Source of the DNA: Torreya grandis | Lineage: Eukaryota; Streptophyta; Pinopsida; Cupressales; Taxaceae | Direction: 5' to 3' | DNA length: 64,000 bases | Assembly (NCBI GenBank): GCA_037957365.1 | Contig: JARHVA010000006.1 | Coordinates: 13,164,001-13,228,000 of the forward strand | Part shown: piece after piece, positions 1-11,480 of the stretch | Layout: every line of letters starts with the position of its first letter | Position numbering within the stretch: position 1 is the first letter of the stretch | The notes under the pieces: model-generated | Database searches by the model: none | Told to the model about the DNA's origin: nothing | The model's input: only the letters and a program-made list of their open reading frames with translations | Position numbers and translations under genes: made by a program

Positions 1-2
1 AG

Positions 3-3000
3 ACCAAATCATTCAAGGATTTAGATGGTAAGGTGGTCATCTAGTTTGATGAGTAATATTTTGATAAAATCCTCCATCTCTCTAATATTGAAGAATATTT
101 AAATATAACTATAAACTCAACTCAAGAGAACTATGACAATAATTTTAACAAATGCAAGAGGCATATCAACTCTAAATGGCTTAGGACCCCTCATTAATCC
201 ATTGCTAGGTGGCCAAAAAACATTTATTTTAGTGAATTTTTATAAAAAGTGGGGGATCTTATCACTCTCTTGAGTAGAGTTAAGGGGCTTCCCACATCAA
301 ATATTTTCTAAGAATGGATGTATCATTATATCTGACTCATCAAGAGGGGCAAACAAAATATCTTCTGGGGAAAATAGATCAGTGATGTTATATGTTAGCA
401 ACTCTCTAAGGTGACCTCTTCTCTAAAGTCATTCATGACTTCCTATTTGTTATACATTGTAGCTAGCATGAAATATTTCTCTAGTTTAACCAATTTTGGT
501 GATAAAAAGAAGGTTCATGTGTATGAATACTATCCAAAATTGACTCTAAAGGAAAGCTTGAAACATTATAGAAGAGTTAATGATGCCTTATTTTATAGGT
601 ACATTTATATTTTTGATAAAGAACTTGAGAAGAAGAGAGTATCAGATGCAACCTGGGCATAAGACAAGAAGGTTGGTTGTATACTCCTACAATTCCTAAC
701 CTACACCTACATCAAGGTAGAAGGATTTGATGAACAACCCTATATGTTGCCCAAATACCTAAGTGATAAGTTGATTTTAATGGATATGTGTTAGTAGATG
801 ATGAGCATACATAATAAATAATCAAATGCTCACAAACTTAATTTCAATTTTCTAATTAGCATTGGTTAGTATATAGTCACTACCACTCCAAAGGCCAAGA
901 TAATGGAAATTGAATTATAATGGATCACTCTTAATAAATTCAAGAGTAGGGAAGACTTTGACTACAAGAGGATGAAATAAAATCTCAAAGGGAACTACAT
1001 TCATCGACATAGGATAGAGGACATTTGGGCAAAGTGAAAAATAAAAGATGTGAGAAAACTAGATTATAGCCATCTCACTGTAGATCAAAATATTAATTTA
1101 AGACTAGCTAACATTCCTGAAGAATTGATAGATGATGAGAATATATTGGATCCATTATATGAGAGTAATCAGGTTACTTCAACTCTTCTTCCACCATTTC
1201 AATGGTCAGTAAAGAAATCCACTTCCATTAGAGATAGATTCCAACCTATTCTCATAAATACCAATGCTTGGTTGGAAGGAAAGGTTATTAGATTAAATCT
1301 ATTCAAAACTAGATCCGAGGAAGAATATGATCAAGACATTACTAGAAAGTGGGAAGAACTGATAATGAAGAATTAAGAAGATGCTCCCACCTCTATGCAA
1401 AAGGTGAAGTTTATTTTCAAGATCAAATGTAAGGGAAAAGGCAAAGACTCTAATATAGGGGAGAAAATTATTTAAGCCGAGACATAAGAAAATCCAACTA
1501 CAAGTGAAGCATCGACACAGTCGATGACTTCCCAAGAAGAAACTTCTCAAATAGCATCTTCCACTCTTCCTCTAGACACTCCTGCTACACCCATTACTCC
1601 TATAATAGCTATTTAGACTATTCTTGCATCCCCTCCTTCACCCACTAGCACTACACTTTTACAGTTTCCTTCTCAGTGTACTTTAGACTAGTTATTTGAT
1701 TCCCTTTCTAATTTACCTAGTCCTTCAAAGTTAATGAAATCACCCACCACTTCATATTTCACTCAGCAAGATGTGGATAAGTCCATGTCCACTTCATATT
1801 CCAAATTGGAAACTCAAGTCCCATCCACTCCTATATCAAATATGCTAATAATAACTAAATTTTTTGTTATACAAACTCAAACCCCACCTATCATAACCAC
1901 CATTATATCAGTATCCATTCCATTACCAAATACTTCTATTCCACCTTCTATTCACTTCACTTCATAAACCATCAATCCTCTCCCAAGATCCCAATCTATG
2001 ACATCTTCTACACAAAAATATTCATCTCCTCTTCCCCTTAGGTTAATGTCTAAAACACCCAAGAGGAAGAAACAAGTTGTGTTTTAGGATGATTTTGATT
2101 TTGGTCAACTTGTGTCAATAAATCCAAAACTAGAAAAAAAGGCCAAAACTATATCGAGGGTGATCTTTGATTCTAATCACAAGTATGTTGAGGTTGTAGT
2201 GCCTCCAGAAGGGAAAAACATTGAAGATATCAAAGCATCTAACTATGCAATTAGGTAGATTGATATTGGTAAACAAATGCATGAAAGTGCAAAGGAAGAC
2301 CTATAGGCAATGATGGAATCTTTGATCAAAAGATATGATAAAGACAAGGTGATCAAGGATCAACTCAAAGTTAGGTAGAATAATTGACCTCAATTCTACT
2401 AAAGATCACATAATCTTTTTAGCTAGTAGATCCCATTAGGAGTGAGGCCACTGAGATAAAAATTCAAATGGTAGAAAAGATTAGGTGACAAGGTTAGGCA
2501 ATTAGTGCCTAGATAAAGAGAATGTTAACACAAGGTGCTCAATGATTACATTCTACCATTAAACTTTTAAATAAATTGAGTGAAGTAAAAATAGAAATGT
2601 ATTAAACACTTAAAACACTCACTTAATTCTTGTAGTTAATAGATAAAGATAATCATACATGGATTCAATTATGCCAGTTCAAGCTGGAACTTTTAGTTGA
2701 GCAAAAAGTCATTTCAAGTAGGAAAATTTTTATAAAATATAGAAAGGCCATGAAAAATAAGAAAGAAGTCCTTCAAAATATAATTAGGTATCTTGAATAA
2801 TTTCAAGATATATTCACTAATAATATAATATATCTTATATAAAATATTGGAGAACTTCATTTTCAGGTGATAGATGACTCTAAAAAGATCCTTCTCATAG
2901 AAATAGTTGTTTAAGAGTTCACTTTCCTAGTTCATACGCAAATTGAAATAGGAACATTCACACTATATTCCATTGATAATATGGTTGAATTTAAAATTAT

Positions 3001-3175
3001 AATGGATAAATTTCAAATAATTTTGGATAAAATCAAAGGCATGTCAGTCAACCTAGTGGACTCCATCACAAGGGTCCTTGCCATCTCCAAAAATACATCA
3101 GGGTTGGACAACAATGAAGTTCAAGCCACCCTAAAGAGATATGAAGCATACCTAGATAATAATAAAAAAGAATAA
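3..3175 (+). pseudogene. Decayed long ORF of unknown function, possibly the ORF of a retroelement
   Basis: Frame 3 reads as one protein from the window edge to about 2390, then frame 2 continues from about 2440 to a stop at 3173-3175. That makes roughly 1050 codons with one frameshift and many stops, mostly TAG at likely CAG positions. The N-terminal third is globular-looking (DATWA, TYTYIKVEGF, YMLPKYLSDKLILMD). Around 1500-2060 it is Ser/Thr/Pro-rich and low in complexity. The C-terminal part (2450-3175) is Lys/Glu/Leu/Ile-rich and probably helical. I recognise no gag knuckle, protease, RT, RNase H, integrase or PMD motif. The ORF ends six bases before a TG that looks like an LTR start, the position of an env-like or sole ORF of a retroelement. 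The 5' end lies outside the window. That it was coding is fairly sure; its function is unknown. Confidence 0.55.
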
Positions 3176-3180
3176 ATTCA

Positions 3181-3480
3181 TGTGTCTAAGGACACTTAGT
3201 TTATTTTTATAAGTTTTTTATATGTAATTTTATTTAGTGTAATTTGCACATAGGAAAAGTACACGGTCCTAAGTAAAATTGGACTCTATCAAGAATAAGT
3301 CAAAGTAGTTATGTTTTCTCTATTGTTGTTCATAGATCCTCCCTATAAATAAGAGGATTATATTTTGTAAATGTATGATCACTAGGGATATATAATAAAA
3401 ACACTCCTAAAATTGAGAAGTAATTTTTGAAACTTTGTGTTCAAATTGTAAATCTTGAATTCCATCAATATAAGAAAATT
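3181..3480 (+). repeat. Putative LTR start with TATA box
   Basis: Directly after the decayed ORF the sequence begins TGTGTCTAAGGACAC, a TG start with a small inverted repeat. A good TATA box (CTATAAATAAGAGG) follows near 3350, and an A-rich stretch resembling a polyadenylation region lies near 3395-3410. This is the usual layout of the start of an LTR next to the end of an internal ORF. No second copy exists in the window, so the 3' end and the identity are not resolved. Confidence 0.35.
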
Positions 3481-3949
3481 AAGTGATTTTTCAATATTTG
3501 TGTTGGAATAAACTTGTGGTGTATTGTAAATATTCTTATGTCTTTTCCATTACATTTTATTATACTTTTTATTGGATTGTGGTGTGGATTTTTATAAATT
3601 GAGAGTTGACAAGAAGCTGATTTTGAAGGCTTTGAGCCGTAATATCATAATTGAGTTTAGGTTCATTAGAAGTTACTTACTATTGAGACTTTGGGCCATA
3701 AGTTATTTTCCTTGGTTACATAATATTCATTGGAAATAAGGTGAAGGCTTTGGGATACACTTTATTCCATCCATTCACATTACATTACTATTATTATTCT
3801 AGTTATTCTTTCATCTAACTAATCTGAATATCAGTCATTATTGTTCCATCAAGTAATTTTATGTTTTTATGCTACATTTTAAAGAACAAAAGGACTCATA
3901 GTAATTCTAAAAAATAAAATTAGATGATATGATAACACCCACTTTGAAA
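3481..3949. other. AT-rich stretch without recognisable gene
   Basis: No ORF of note. It contains three loosely similar phrases (ggctttgagcc near 3628, actttgggcc near 3683, ggctttggga near 3745) that may be a weak internal repeat. It may belong to the putative LTR that starts at 3181. Confidence 0.3.
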
Positions 3950-4440
3950 AAATTAGTGTAAATAATTACTTATTATTTTAGTTAGTAATAAGAAGAAAGC
4001 CTCCCCTTTCCTTGATGAGAGATTTTATCTCATCAAACTGTGGTTGAAAGTACCATTCTGTTACCATTTTATCAATGACAAAATATTCACCCAACACATA
4101 GGGCTAAGGCTCATCTCTATATATCCATCTCAGGAGTATCATAGATCACAATAATCTAAATAATAGGAAGTCTAAGTAAAACATGGACATCCTCTAAATT
4201 AATACCAACCTCTATTGTATCTTCATCCACCTCCCATCATAAAGTGTTGGTTAGTCACTCCCATGCTCCTAATAACATTGTGACTAAGTCAAAACTAAGA
4301 GGGATCCTATACATCTACATAATTCCATCAAAATCCAATGACACTAAGTGTGTAGATCATATATCTTTAATATATCTAATAATTCAGGTAGCCATGCTAC
4401 ATCTACAAGCACTAGAGCCTCTATCACCTCTAATATAATA
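3950..4440 (-). pseudogene. Decayed plant-mobile-domain (PMD-like) ORF
   Basis: The minus strand reads TNTL, then WEVDEDTIEVGINLEDVHVLLRLPI in pieces, followed by IVIYDTPE. This fits the start of the PMD family core, where a T-x-T-F-H-L-P block is followed by a G-E-M-T-x-T-L-E-D-V-x-x-L-L-x-L-P block. Reading frames change and stops are common, so this is a relic. The family occurs in plant transposable elements and some domesticated genes, and its biochemical role is unclear. The better-preserved antisense ORF in element V (50138-51780) has the same landmarks. As there, a spaced-motif array lies on the upstream side (4530-4900). Confidence 0.5.
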
Positions 4441-4529
4441 AGTTAAATAAAATCTAAAATTAATTAAAAATGCTTTTAATTCAATAATTAACAACTTCAT
4501 CAACCTATTTTTTTTAAAAATTATACCAC

Positions 4530-4900
4530 TTTATACTATGTCAACCACATAGTTCACTCTCTTGGTCAAAAATAATAATATTATACTAAGTCAACCAAGA
4601 AATAAACTATGTTGGCCACTATTTCAACATTAAATCTCAATCATCCATTTTAAATGTAGTCATCCATATCACATAATTAAGTCATCCCACTAATACATAG
4701 TTGGCCACATAATTATACTATGTTGGCCACTTCATACAAAGTCAACCATTATTTAAAACTATGTTAGCCACTTTTCTACATTATTGTATTGACTAGTATG
4801 TATGTAATCAACTAATTAAATAATACTAACTAGATCAGCCCTCCCATACCAATCAACCACTTATAAATAAACTACATCGCCACCTACTTAGAAGTTAACC
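4530..4900. repeat. Array of spaced short motifs (GTTGGCCAC / GTCAACC)
   Basis: About ten to twelve related words recur with irregular spacers of roughly 15-40 bp: TATGTCAACCACATAG, AAGTCAACCAAG, TATGTTGGCCACT (twice intact, once as TTAGCCACT), ATAGTTGGCCACATA, AAGTCAACCATT, AATCAACCACTT and AGTTAACCACC. Several contain the palindrome TGGCCA. The array lies immediately upstream of the minus-strand PMD relic. It could be a CpG-decayed form of a GTCGGCCGAC-type palindrome, but that is inference. Confidence 0.5.
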
Positions 4901-5257
4901 ACCCTTTTTCACCTTTGCATTCTAAATTGAGTTATCTTGGTCAACTTTATTCATTTATTGTGATGAGTTGTTGCCTATTTATCATTAATGTCTTAGGCAT
5001 TAATGACTCATTTTGTTACCTACCCATCGATTGTCCTAATGTCTACTTTATCCTAAAAATTATTGGGGAAAATACATTATATGGATTTGGTCCACCACCT
5101 AATTATTCAAATTTACCATGTTTTTCAATAAAAATTAACAAAATTTCCAAATTTAAGGCATCACTTACCTAAACCATGCTAGTAGTTACCACTATGCATC
5201 CCTAAGCTTGTACTCCTTGTCTCTGAGCCATAGTCTTCTCTTCACTCTTTTGGGTAT
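4901..5257. other. Flank of element I, no gene seen
   Basis: Low-complexity AT-rich sequence. An 85-codon frame at 4915-5172 has no recognisable motif and no support from a second copy. The last bases before element I are GGTAT, which would be its target duplication if the far end were available for comparison. Confidence 0.3.
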
Positions 5258-7595
5258 TTTTATCATCAAATATTACACCCTAGATATGGTTGTTCAAGCC
5301 TACTCTAATATCTAGCCAACATGGGATTACTTATAGGCCCATGGGTTGCCTATAAAAAGTTAAACCTCTAGGTTTAAGGGCTAGCTCCCTAGATTTCTCT
5401 TTCATTGCTTATCACCTACACTACTTGTTTCGATTAAAAAGGATAGAATTAACATGAAATTAACTACTCTAATGAGGTGATACACCATAATAATCTCCAC
5501 TAGACTACCATACACTTGCACTATGAAACATGACTTACAACACTAGTCTTAACATCCTAGATTGCTCTAATATAAGTATTTCAAACATGGAGGTTATATG
5601 CAATGAACCACTCAAGGTGAGTGAAATATAGGTTATATTATAGACACTAAGGCTACTCCTTACACTTAGAGATAGACAAATGCACTAGCTACACTTTATG
5701 TGACATGTTAGAGGGAGAACTACTTGCATCAAACATGGAAGATCAAAGAGAAAGCAAGTATAGATACTAATCACTTGACCTTTCACTACACACCACTTTA
5801 CACACTTATAAAATAAGTTTGTGAACTCAAAACTAGATTTAAAATATTTATTTAAAATGAAAAATATAGTATCAAATCAGTAGGGCTTCACCATACTAGG
5901 TGTGGATTCCATTAAAAAGCCAAAATGGATTGCATTTATAGACCATGTGAGAAGAGAGAGAAGAAGTGAATTTCAAGGGTCAAAATTCCAAATTTAAAGG
6001 TATGAAAACTATTTATATTATAGGAAAATGGAGTGGATAATAGACCATGAAGGTCTTCTTGGACAAGTGTTTATTTGAAGCATGGCAAACTCTTCAAAAT
6101 GGTGTAGAGACTCTTCAACTAACCCTCTTACAACGGCCTTCAACATGAAGCATCTCTAGGAGTTAACACATATGAAATATATTATGGATTTTGTAAACAA
6201 GCTATTATAGTCATCAAATGCTTCCCTAACTGACAACCTTCTTCATGACACTTGCATTCACTACTTGTAGTCACTCATTGGTTTTCTAGGCTTCATTCTT
6301 CACATTTGTCATCAAGGTGGCCTTTAGTTTCTCAATGAAATCCATGGAAGAGGTGTGAGGACACATTTTTAATACCTCTTTTCCTTCCACTCCATCAAAA
6401 AACCTTAAAAAAATCTACAAACAAACTTTTCATCTTCTCACTAAGTAGTCACTCTTTTCAATGTCTGTCCAAGACTACTTGTGATGAATGGTGTAGTAAA
6501 GGGAATTTTATGTATAATTTAGGTTTTAAATTATCATAAGAAGTTTTAATAACTCTTTATATACCTCTCCCAATTATTCTCATTCCTAATTTCCCTTCTA
6601 CACATGTATAACATTCAAAAACTTACCAAAAACCCATATTTTACCTTGTCCATACAAGTGATAGTATGTACCAAATGGATGTTTAGGATCCTGACAGAGT
6701 TTTATACAATTTCAAAACATTTTCCAAGAAAATTAACCCCTATGATTGCATCTCCTTTCATACTTTCTCAATCTATTCAAAACTAGGGTTTTAGGAGGGT
6801 TTTAGAAGGTTTTGATTCTTAACAATAGTTCATAAAAACTTGATGTAAGAACCCTAAACCAATTCCATAAATATTTAGTATAATACCCTTCACAACTAAG
6901 ATTAATTTATTGAGGTCTCATACTTGGTGTTCTTATAAATATGAGCACTTGAATTTGGCCTATCAAGCTTTCTCATGCATTTTGGGTACCCTTATCATGA
7001 TTTTAGGTCAATTTGACCACTTTGTGTTTTTCCTCTACAACCTAATGTTTTTAATCAACCTTATATCTCCCATTGAAATCTCTAAAGTTTCTTAGGAGGT
7101 TACATGGTCATTTGAATCAAGCTAGAGGCCATTCAGGTATAGGCCTAGTTATATGCCCAAGGCCTAACTACACTCCTTGAGCCTTTGACCACCTATGAGT
7201 GACTCTTAGGAATGTAGGTGACTATTCACATTTTTTCACCTCTAATTAAACTCCTTAAATTATTTCACAATATCTTAATACTTTTCATTTCATCCTTCCA
7301 ACATTCATAGAGCAAACCTGTAGTTTTTAGCTTGACTAGGAGTGCCCTCTATCTAAGATAAAACAGAGGGAATCTCCCATATTTTCCTTGCCAAAATGAA
7401 TTCATGAAGGGATATAATAGGTATTTATTACCTTTGATACCAAATATCATATCTAGATAAATATTCTAGATTCATCAACTTCACAAACTTCAAGATAGAC
7501 TTATGGGATTGTGAGGACTGTGCATAGAATTCTATTTGGGCCTAAGTGCCTTGATCTTTGATTATAGGTTTAGGTTATTACTTATTGATAACACT
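5258..7595 (-). repeat. Element I LTR, left copy (3' LTR in its own orientation)
   Basis: Homology with the right copy begins at TTTTATCATCAAATATTACACC (13334 in the other copy) and runs through to the point where element VI interrupts the other copy. The ends are probably TGTTATCA...TGATAACA: the left end is mutated in both copies, and TGATAACA occurs at 7588-7595. Direct matching proves only 5258 to about 7441, because the other copy stops there. This copy carries the undisrupted sites for element II (CCCTTCTACACATG near 6593) and element III (AATGTAGGTGAC near 7211). Confidence 0.75.
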
Positions 7596-9750
7596 TTATA
7601 ATTATGTTATTATCACTATGATATTAGTTTTAGTATGATATATCCATCATACACCTATGTTTACCTCCCAACTTGCACCTTTCACTAACCTGCACTAGTC
7701 CATAGACTATGTTGATTATGACACCTATAAGTGACAATTAGGGAGAGTTAAAGGCCCTCTATATATTTTAATTTATGTTTGAATAACACATTACTCTATC
7801 CTAATCATTCTATTATTATTAGATAATTTTTAACTAGAATGAACATATATGTTTGCAAATCTCTCAACCTCTTGTCTCTAACCATCAATACTCTATGGAT
7901 CTATAGTCAGGTTATAGGTGATAACTTAGGAGAAACAAGGGCCCTGTAGGTGATGACCTATGTCAAATCCATGTAATCAACTTATCTAACTGATATTGAG
8001 GTCATAGTGTCATATTTCACTCAAACAGAGTCACCTTGTCTTGAGGTCATGCTTTCATCGTGTCATTATTGCATTTTAAGACCATTTGGGATTCAAAAGT
8101 ACTATAGCTTAATGAAAGTCTATAGTGAAAGTTTTCTTGAAATGGAATCCTATTTACACTATTCTTTCATGATAAAAAAATCACTCTCTTATGTCAATAC
8201 ATTTATCTAAGCTTGGACTACATGAGGGAAACCACTTAGATTTCCCAAATCTCAATATACTCCACCAAGAGATGACTTAATGTATGAACAAAACCTTATT
8301 CAGAGAATTTAACTTAAAACTTCTCAAATACAACTTGCTCAATCTATTATCAAGGACTCAAGTCTATATTCATGTAATGGCCTTACCATTATCACCATGA
8401 TGTTTTCTACATTATCAAACCTCCATTAAGGTTTCAAATGAGTTCACACATCTCCCATTTCAACACTACTCAGACCTCTATGGATTGCACTCAGACCCTT
8501 TTTGGAAATTGCATGTAGGTTTCATTAGATGTAGGACTGTGTACTAGGAATTAGTTCTTACAACCAATCTTAAACCTTTTGGATAGCTCAATCTCATTTT
8601 TTTCTTTAATAATCCTCTTAACACTTCAAAAGCTTCTTCTTTCATCAATGTGACTAGTCAATGCTCAACTTCACTTGATTGTAGGTGACTGTAGCAAGAC
8701 CTTTTGATTGTGGCATGTTTTTAGACCTCTTCACTCCATAAATTATTACTCCTTGAGACTCAACCTCCAAAATAACAATTTATCACCATATAATGTGAGA
8801 ATGGAAACAACATATATCCTTTGATCTGAGACCACTACAGGAGAGAGAAACTTCTACAACAAATGAAACAATGTCTACAGACCTCAGTGGTGTCTTTAAT
8901 TAGCAAAATGAGGTAGTCCTACTTATTCCTTATCTTCCACATATGCAAACTAGATTGGAAACCTTATGAGAGAGATGGTCATACCCTTGAATATCACGTA
9001 CACCACTTTATTTACATAGAAAATCCTAAATAGAGAATAAAATTAAAGGCCATGGGGATGTGTAGGTATAAAATGGGAGTCAACACTCTTATTAATGGTT
9101 CATAGATCATAGATCACCAATTTTGTAAATTTTTCCAAGAATTCAAATTACAAAAATATTAATATCATCCCTTAAAATCATTTGATATAACTCACCTCCT
9201 CATGTCCATACCATGTGGAAATTGTTTGACCTTTTTTGCTTGTCTAGGAGAGTGATAAGAAAGATAGGTTAGTTTTTTCCATTTTTAGATTATCAAAGTT
9301 TCACAAGGATGAAAATTAATTTAGTGGACTTAAATAGACACTTCTAAAGTTCTCCCACATGCCAAATGTGTAGTATAGGTAGTACAACTACTTGAAACTA
9401 CTTAAAACTACTTGATCTTCTTGTTTGGATGTTGTACCTATAGTTTTTAGTTCAAAACTACCATCTCTGATGTGCACCTAACATACAAGACATTGAATTT
9501 CTATTTAAACACTTGTCTTCTATGGGAAACTATACAAGTCCACTAAATGACTCAAAATGTGACCTTAGAATGACTTGGGACAAATTAGCAAATGTGACAA
9601 GGGTGGAAACATAATTTTGGACCTTATTAAGACCATGGTACACATTTTCAACCTAAGAGACCCCTCTAAAAAGTTTGACTATGTAGGAGGTTGACCTAAT
9701 TTGAATTATGGTCAAATAACATTTTATGGATTTCCTAGTAGTGACAATCT
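7596..9750. other. Element I interior, 3' non-coding part
   Basis: Between the protease-side coding remains and the left LTR no frame shows RT (no YxDD-like), integrase or RNase H motif on either strand. Short frames such as 8007-8210 have no recognisable content. A clear purine-rich polypurine tract next to the LTR is not obvious, so that boundary stays uncertain. Confidence 0.4.
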
Positions 9751-9762
9751 AGCTATGCCAAA

Positions 9763-9800
9763 GACTAATAGCCTTATCCTATCCATTGGGCTACGGAGTC
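9763..9800 (-). other. tRNA-Arg-like 5' half (tRNA relic or SINE head)
   Basis: The minus strand reads GACTCCGTAGCCCAATGGAT, then AGGATAAGGC. This matches, with one change and a five-base GGATA duplication, the acceptor and D-arm half (including the A box) of plant tRNA-Arg genes that begin GACTCCGTGGCCC. The following bases do not form a credible anticodon arm, T arm or B box, so it is not a working tRNA gene. It could be the head of a tRNA-derived SINE or a captured tRNA fragment. Confidence 0.5.
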
Positions 9801-10600
9801 ACTTATACACTATACCTAACACTGAATTACCTTTGAAAGGACATAAATGCACATTAAACACAAAAATGAAATAAACATATAAGGCAAGACACAAAAGGAA
9901 ACACACTTATGTTATTAATAACACTTAGGGAAAACACACACAACATAAGCAAAAACACTTACCTATCTCAGTATGTACAAGACCTCAAACACTTGAGGTG
10001 AAGAACAATCACCATCACTTCAACTAAGATCAAATATAGTGCCTCTTTCATTGTTAATGCTTCATGAAATCAATCCACCATGTGAAGCATACTTATTAAT
10101 AAATACTTGCTTATATTAATGGCTAAATGACTTTCCATCCTTAGGTCTTTTGTTGGTTTCAAGTATGTCACTTAGAGATCTTAATAATGCTCCATCTACC
10201 TTCTAAGAGGCTTATTTGAGCATGTAGCTTTCTTAACTTATGCCATGTCCAATTGGCACCTCTCAAACTGAATCTTAGGAGTCTTCAAAGTTGTTTCAAC
10301 TTCATCTTCTTCTTGAACATAATATACTTGATGTATAGAGCCATCAAACTTGTTTTATTTCTACTCAAACACATTTAAAAATGATTTAACCTTAGGTTGA
10401 GGTTTGGATTACTCCTCAAACACACACATATTTTCCTTGTGTGAATTTTACTCCTCCATGACTCCACCTTCTTGGCAGTGACTAGACATTCATTTTCATG
10501 CTTAATAATGCATTATCTTTCATGATTAATATATTTATTTACAACATTATTATTAGATTCATGTTTATTAGGAGGAAAATTAGGCTTACTCAACTGCTCA
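9801..10600. other. Element I interior, no recognised coding content
   Basis: No recognisable ORF. The minus-strand frame that follows the protease fades out here, and no RT begins where it would be expected. Confidence 0.35.
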
Positions 10601-10689
10601 AATTCTTGAACTATGGCATGCAATTATTGCCATAGGCCATCTTCTTCTTCATAGTTGCTACCTTCATGGACTCCTCCATCGTGTGTAGG

Positions 10690-11480
10690 TAGAATAACAT
10701 TATCTTTATCACCATATTGATCCACCATGGTTTTCAAACCAACATCATCATGTGTATGAACAAGTTACTAACAGCGTATAGAAAAGAGTTTTCAATGCTT
10801 ACCTTAGATTTTTCATCTCCTTCCTCATGAATCATGTATGCTCCAAGGTTAGTCTACTCAAATAAAGTGTATGGATCATGTCCATAAGTGTCTACACCAC
10901 AATCATCTAGGAAAAGGTTATATATTCCCTCAATCTTAGAATATGTTCATTCATCCACAATATACTCCTCTTGATCATTGATTGTGCAATTGAGATTAGA
11001 TCTTACTTCCATATAGATTTCAATATGAAAGTTAGCTAATGGTTGAGTTATAATGGTTATCTTTGATCCATACCTTGTCTTGAAGGCCAAGAAGGACCAA
11101 TCAGTTGAGAGGTAGCCTCTTATCTTGGATGTGAAATCCCTTGAGAGGTAGATAGTAAAGTGAGTAGGTAAATCAACCACTACTATATCTTGAATAATTG
11201 GGAAGTTAGGAAAATCATGAAAGAAAACTATCAAATATTTGACAAGTCCTAATAAATTAGCTAGTTTCCCATCAATTTTTATCACTTATTTTCTATAAAA
11301 TTCATATTTCAAACCCAATTTATCTACTACAAGATTGGGCATCACTGCACTAACCCCACTATCCACAATATAATTATGAATAAGCTTGTCTTCAATAATG
11401 AGAGTGAGGTATAAGGGTAGAGGTTTCTCATATTTGGAATAGGGTTCCATCATGAGGTTAGGATCATTAGTGAGGGATAA
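10690..11480 (-). pseudogene. Element I protease (retropepsin-like) region
   Basis: The minus strand reads LTLIIEDKLIHNYIVDSG, with the D-S-G active site near 11360, then VSAVMPN and KLGLKYE. The frame continues (10947-11285) with KIDGKLANLLGLV, VFFHDFP and IVVVDLPTHFTIYLSRDF, the typical flap and C-terminal part of plant Ty3/gypsy aspartic proteases. After a stop come DPYTLFE and TNLGAYMIHEEGDEKSK, a linker commonly seen between protease and RT in these elements. It would cleave the polyprotein in the virus-like particle. At least three stops and missing bases make it dead. No RT follows, which is the odd point. Confidence 0.75.

Noticed and set aside
9763..9800. A functional tRNA-Arg gene
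   Set aside because: Only the 5' half fits; there is no anticodon arm, T arm or B box.
7596..10600. A hidden pol gene of element I
   Set aside because: No YxDD-like, HHCC or D-D-E pattern found on the minus strand by eye; a profile search would be decisive.
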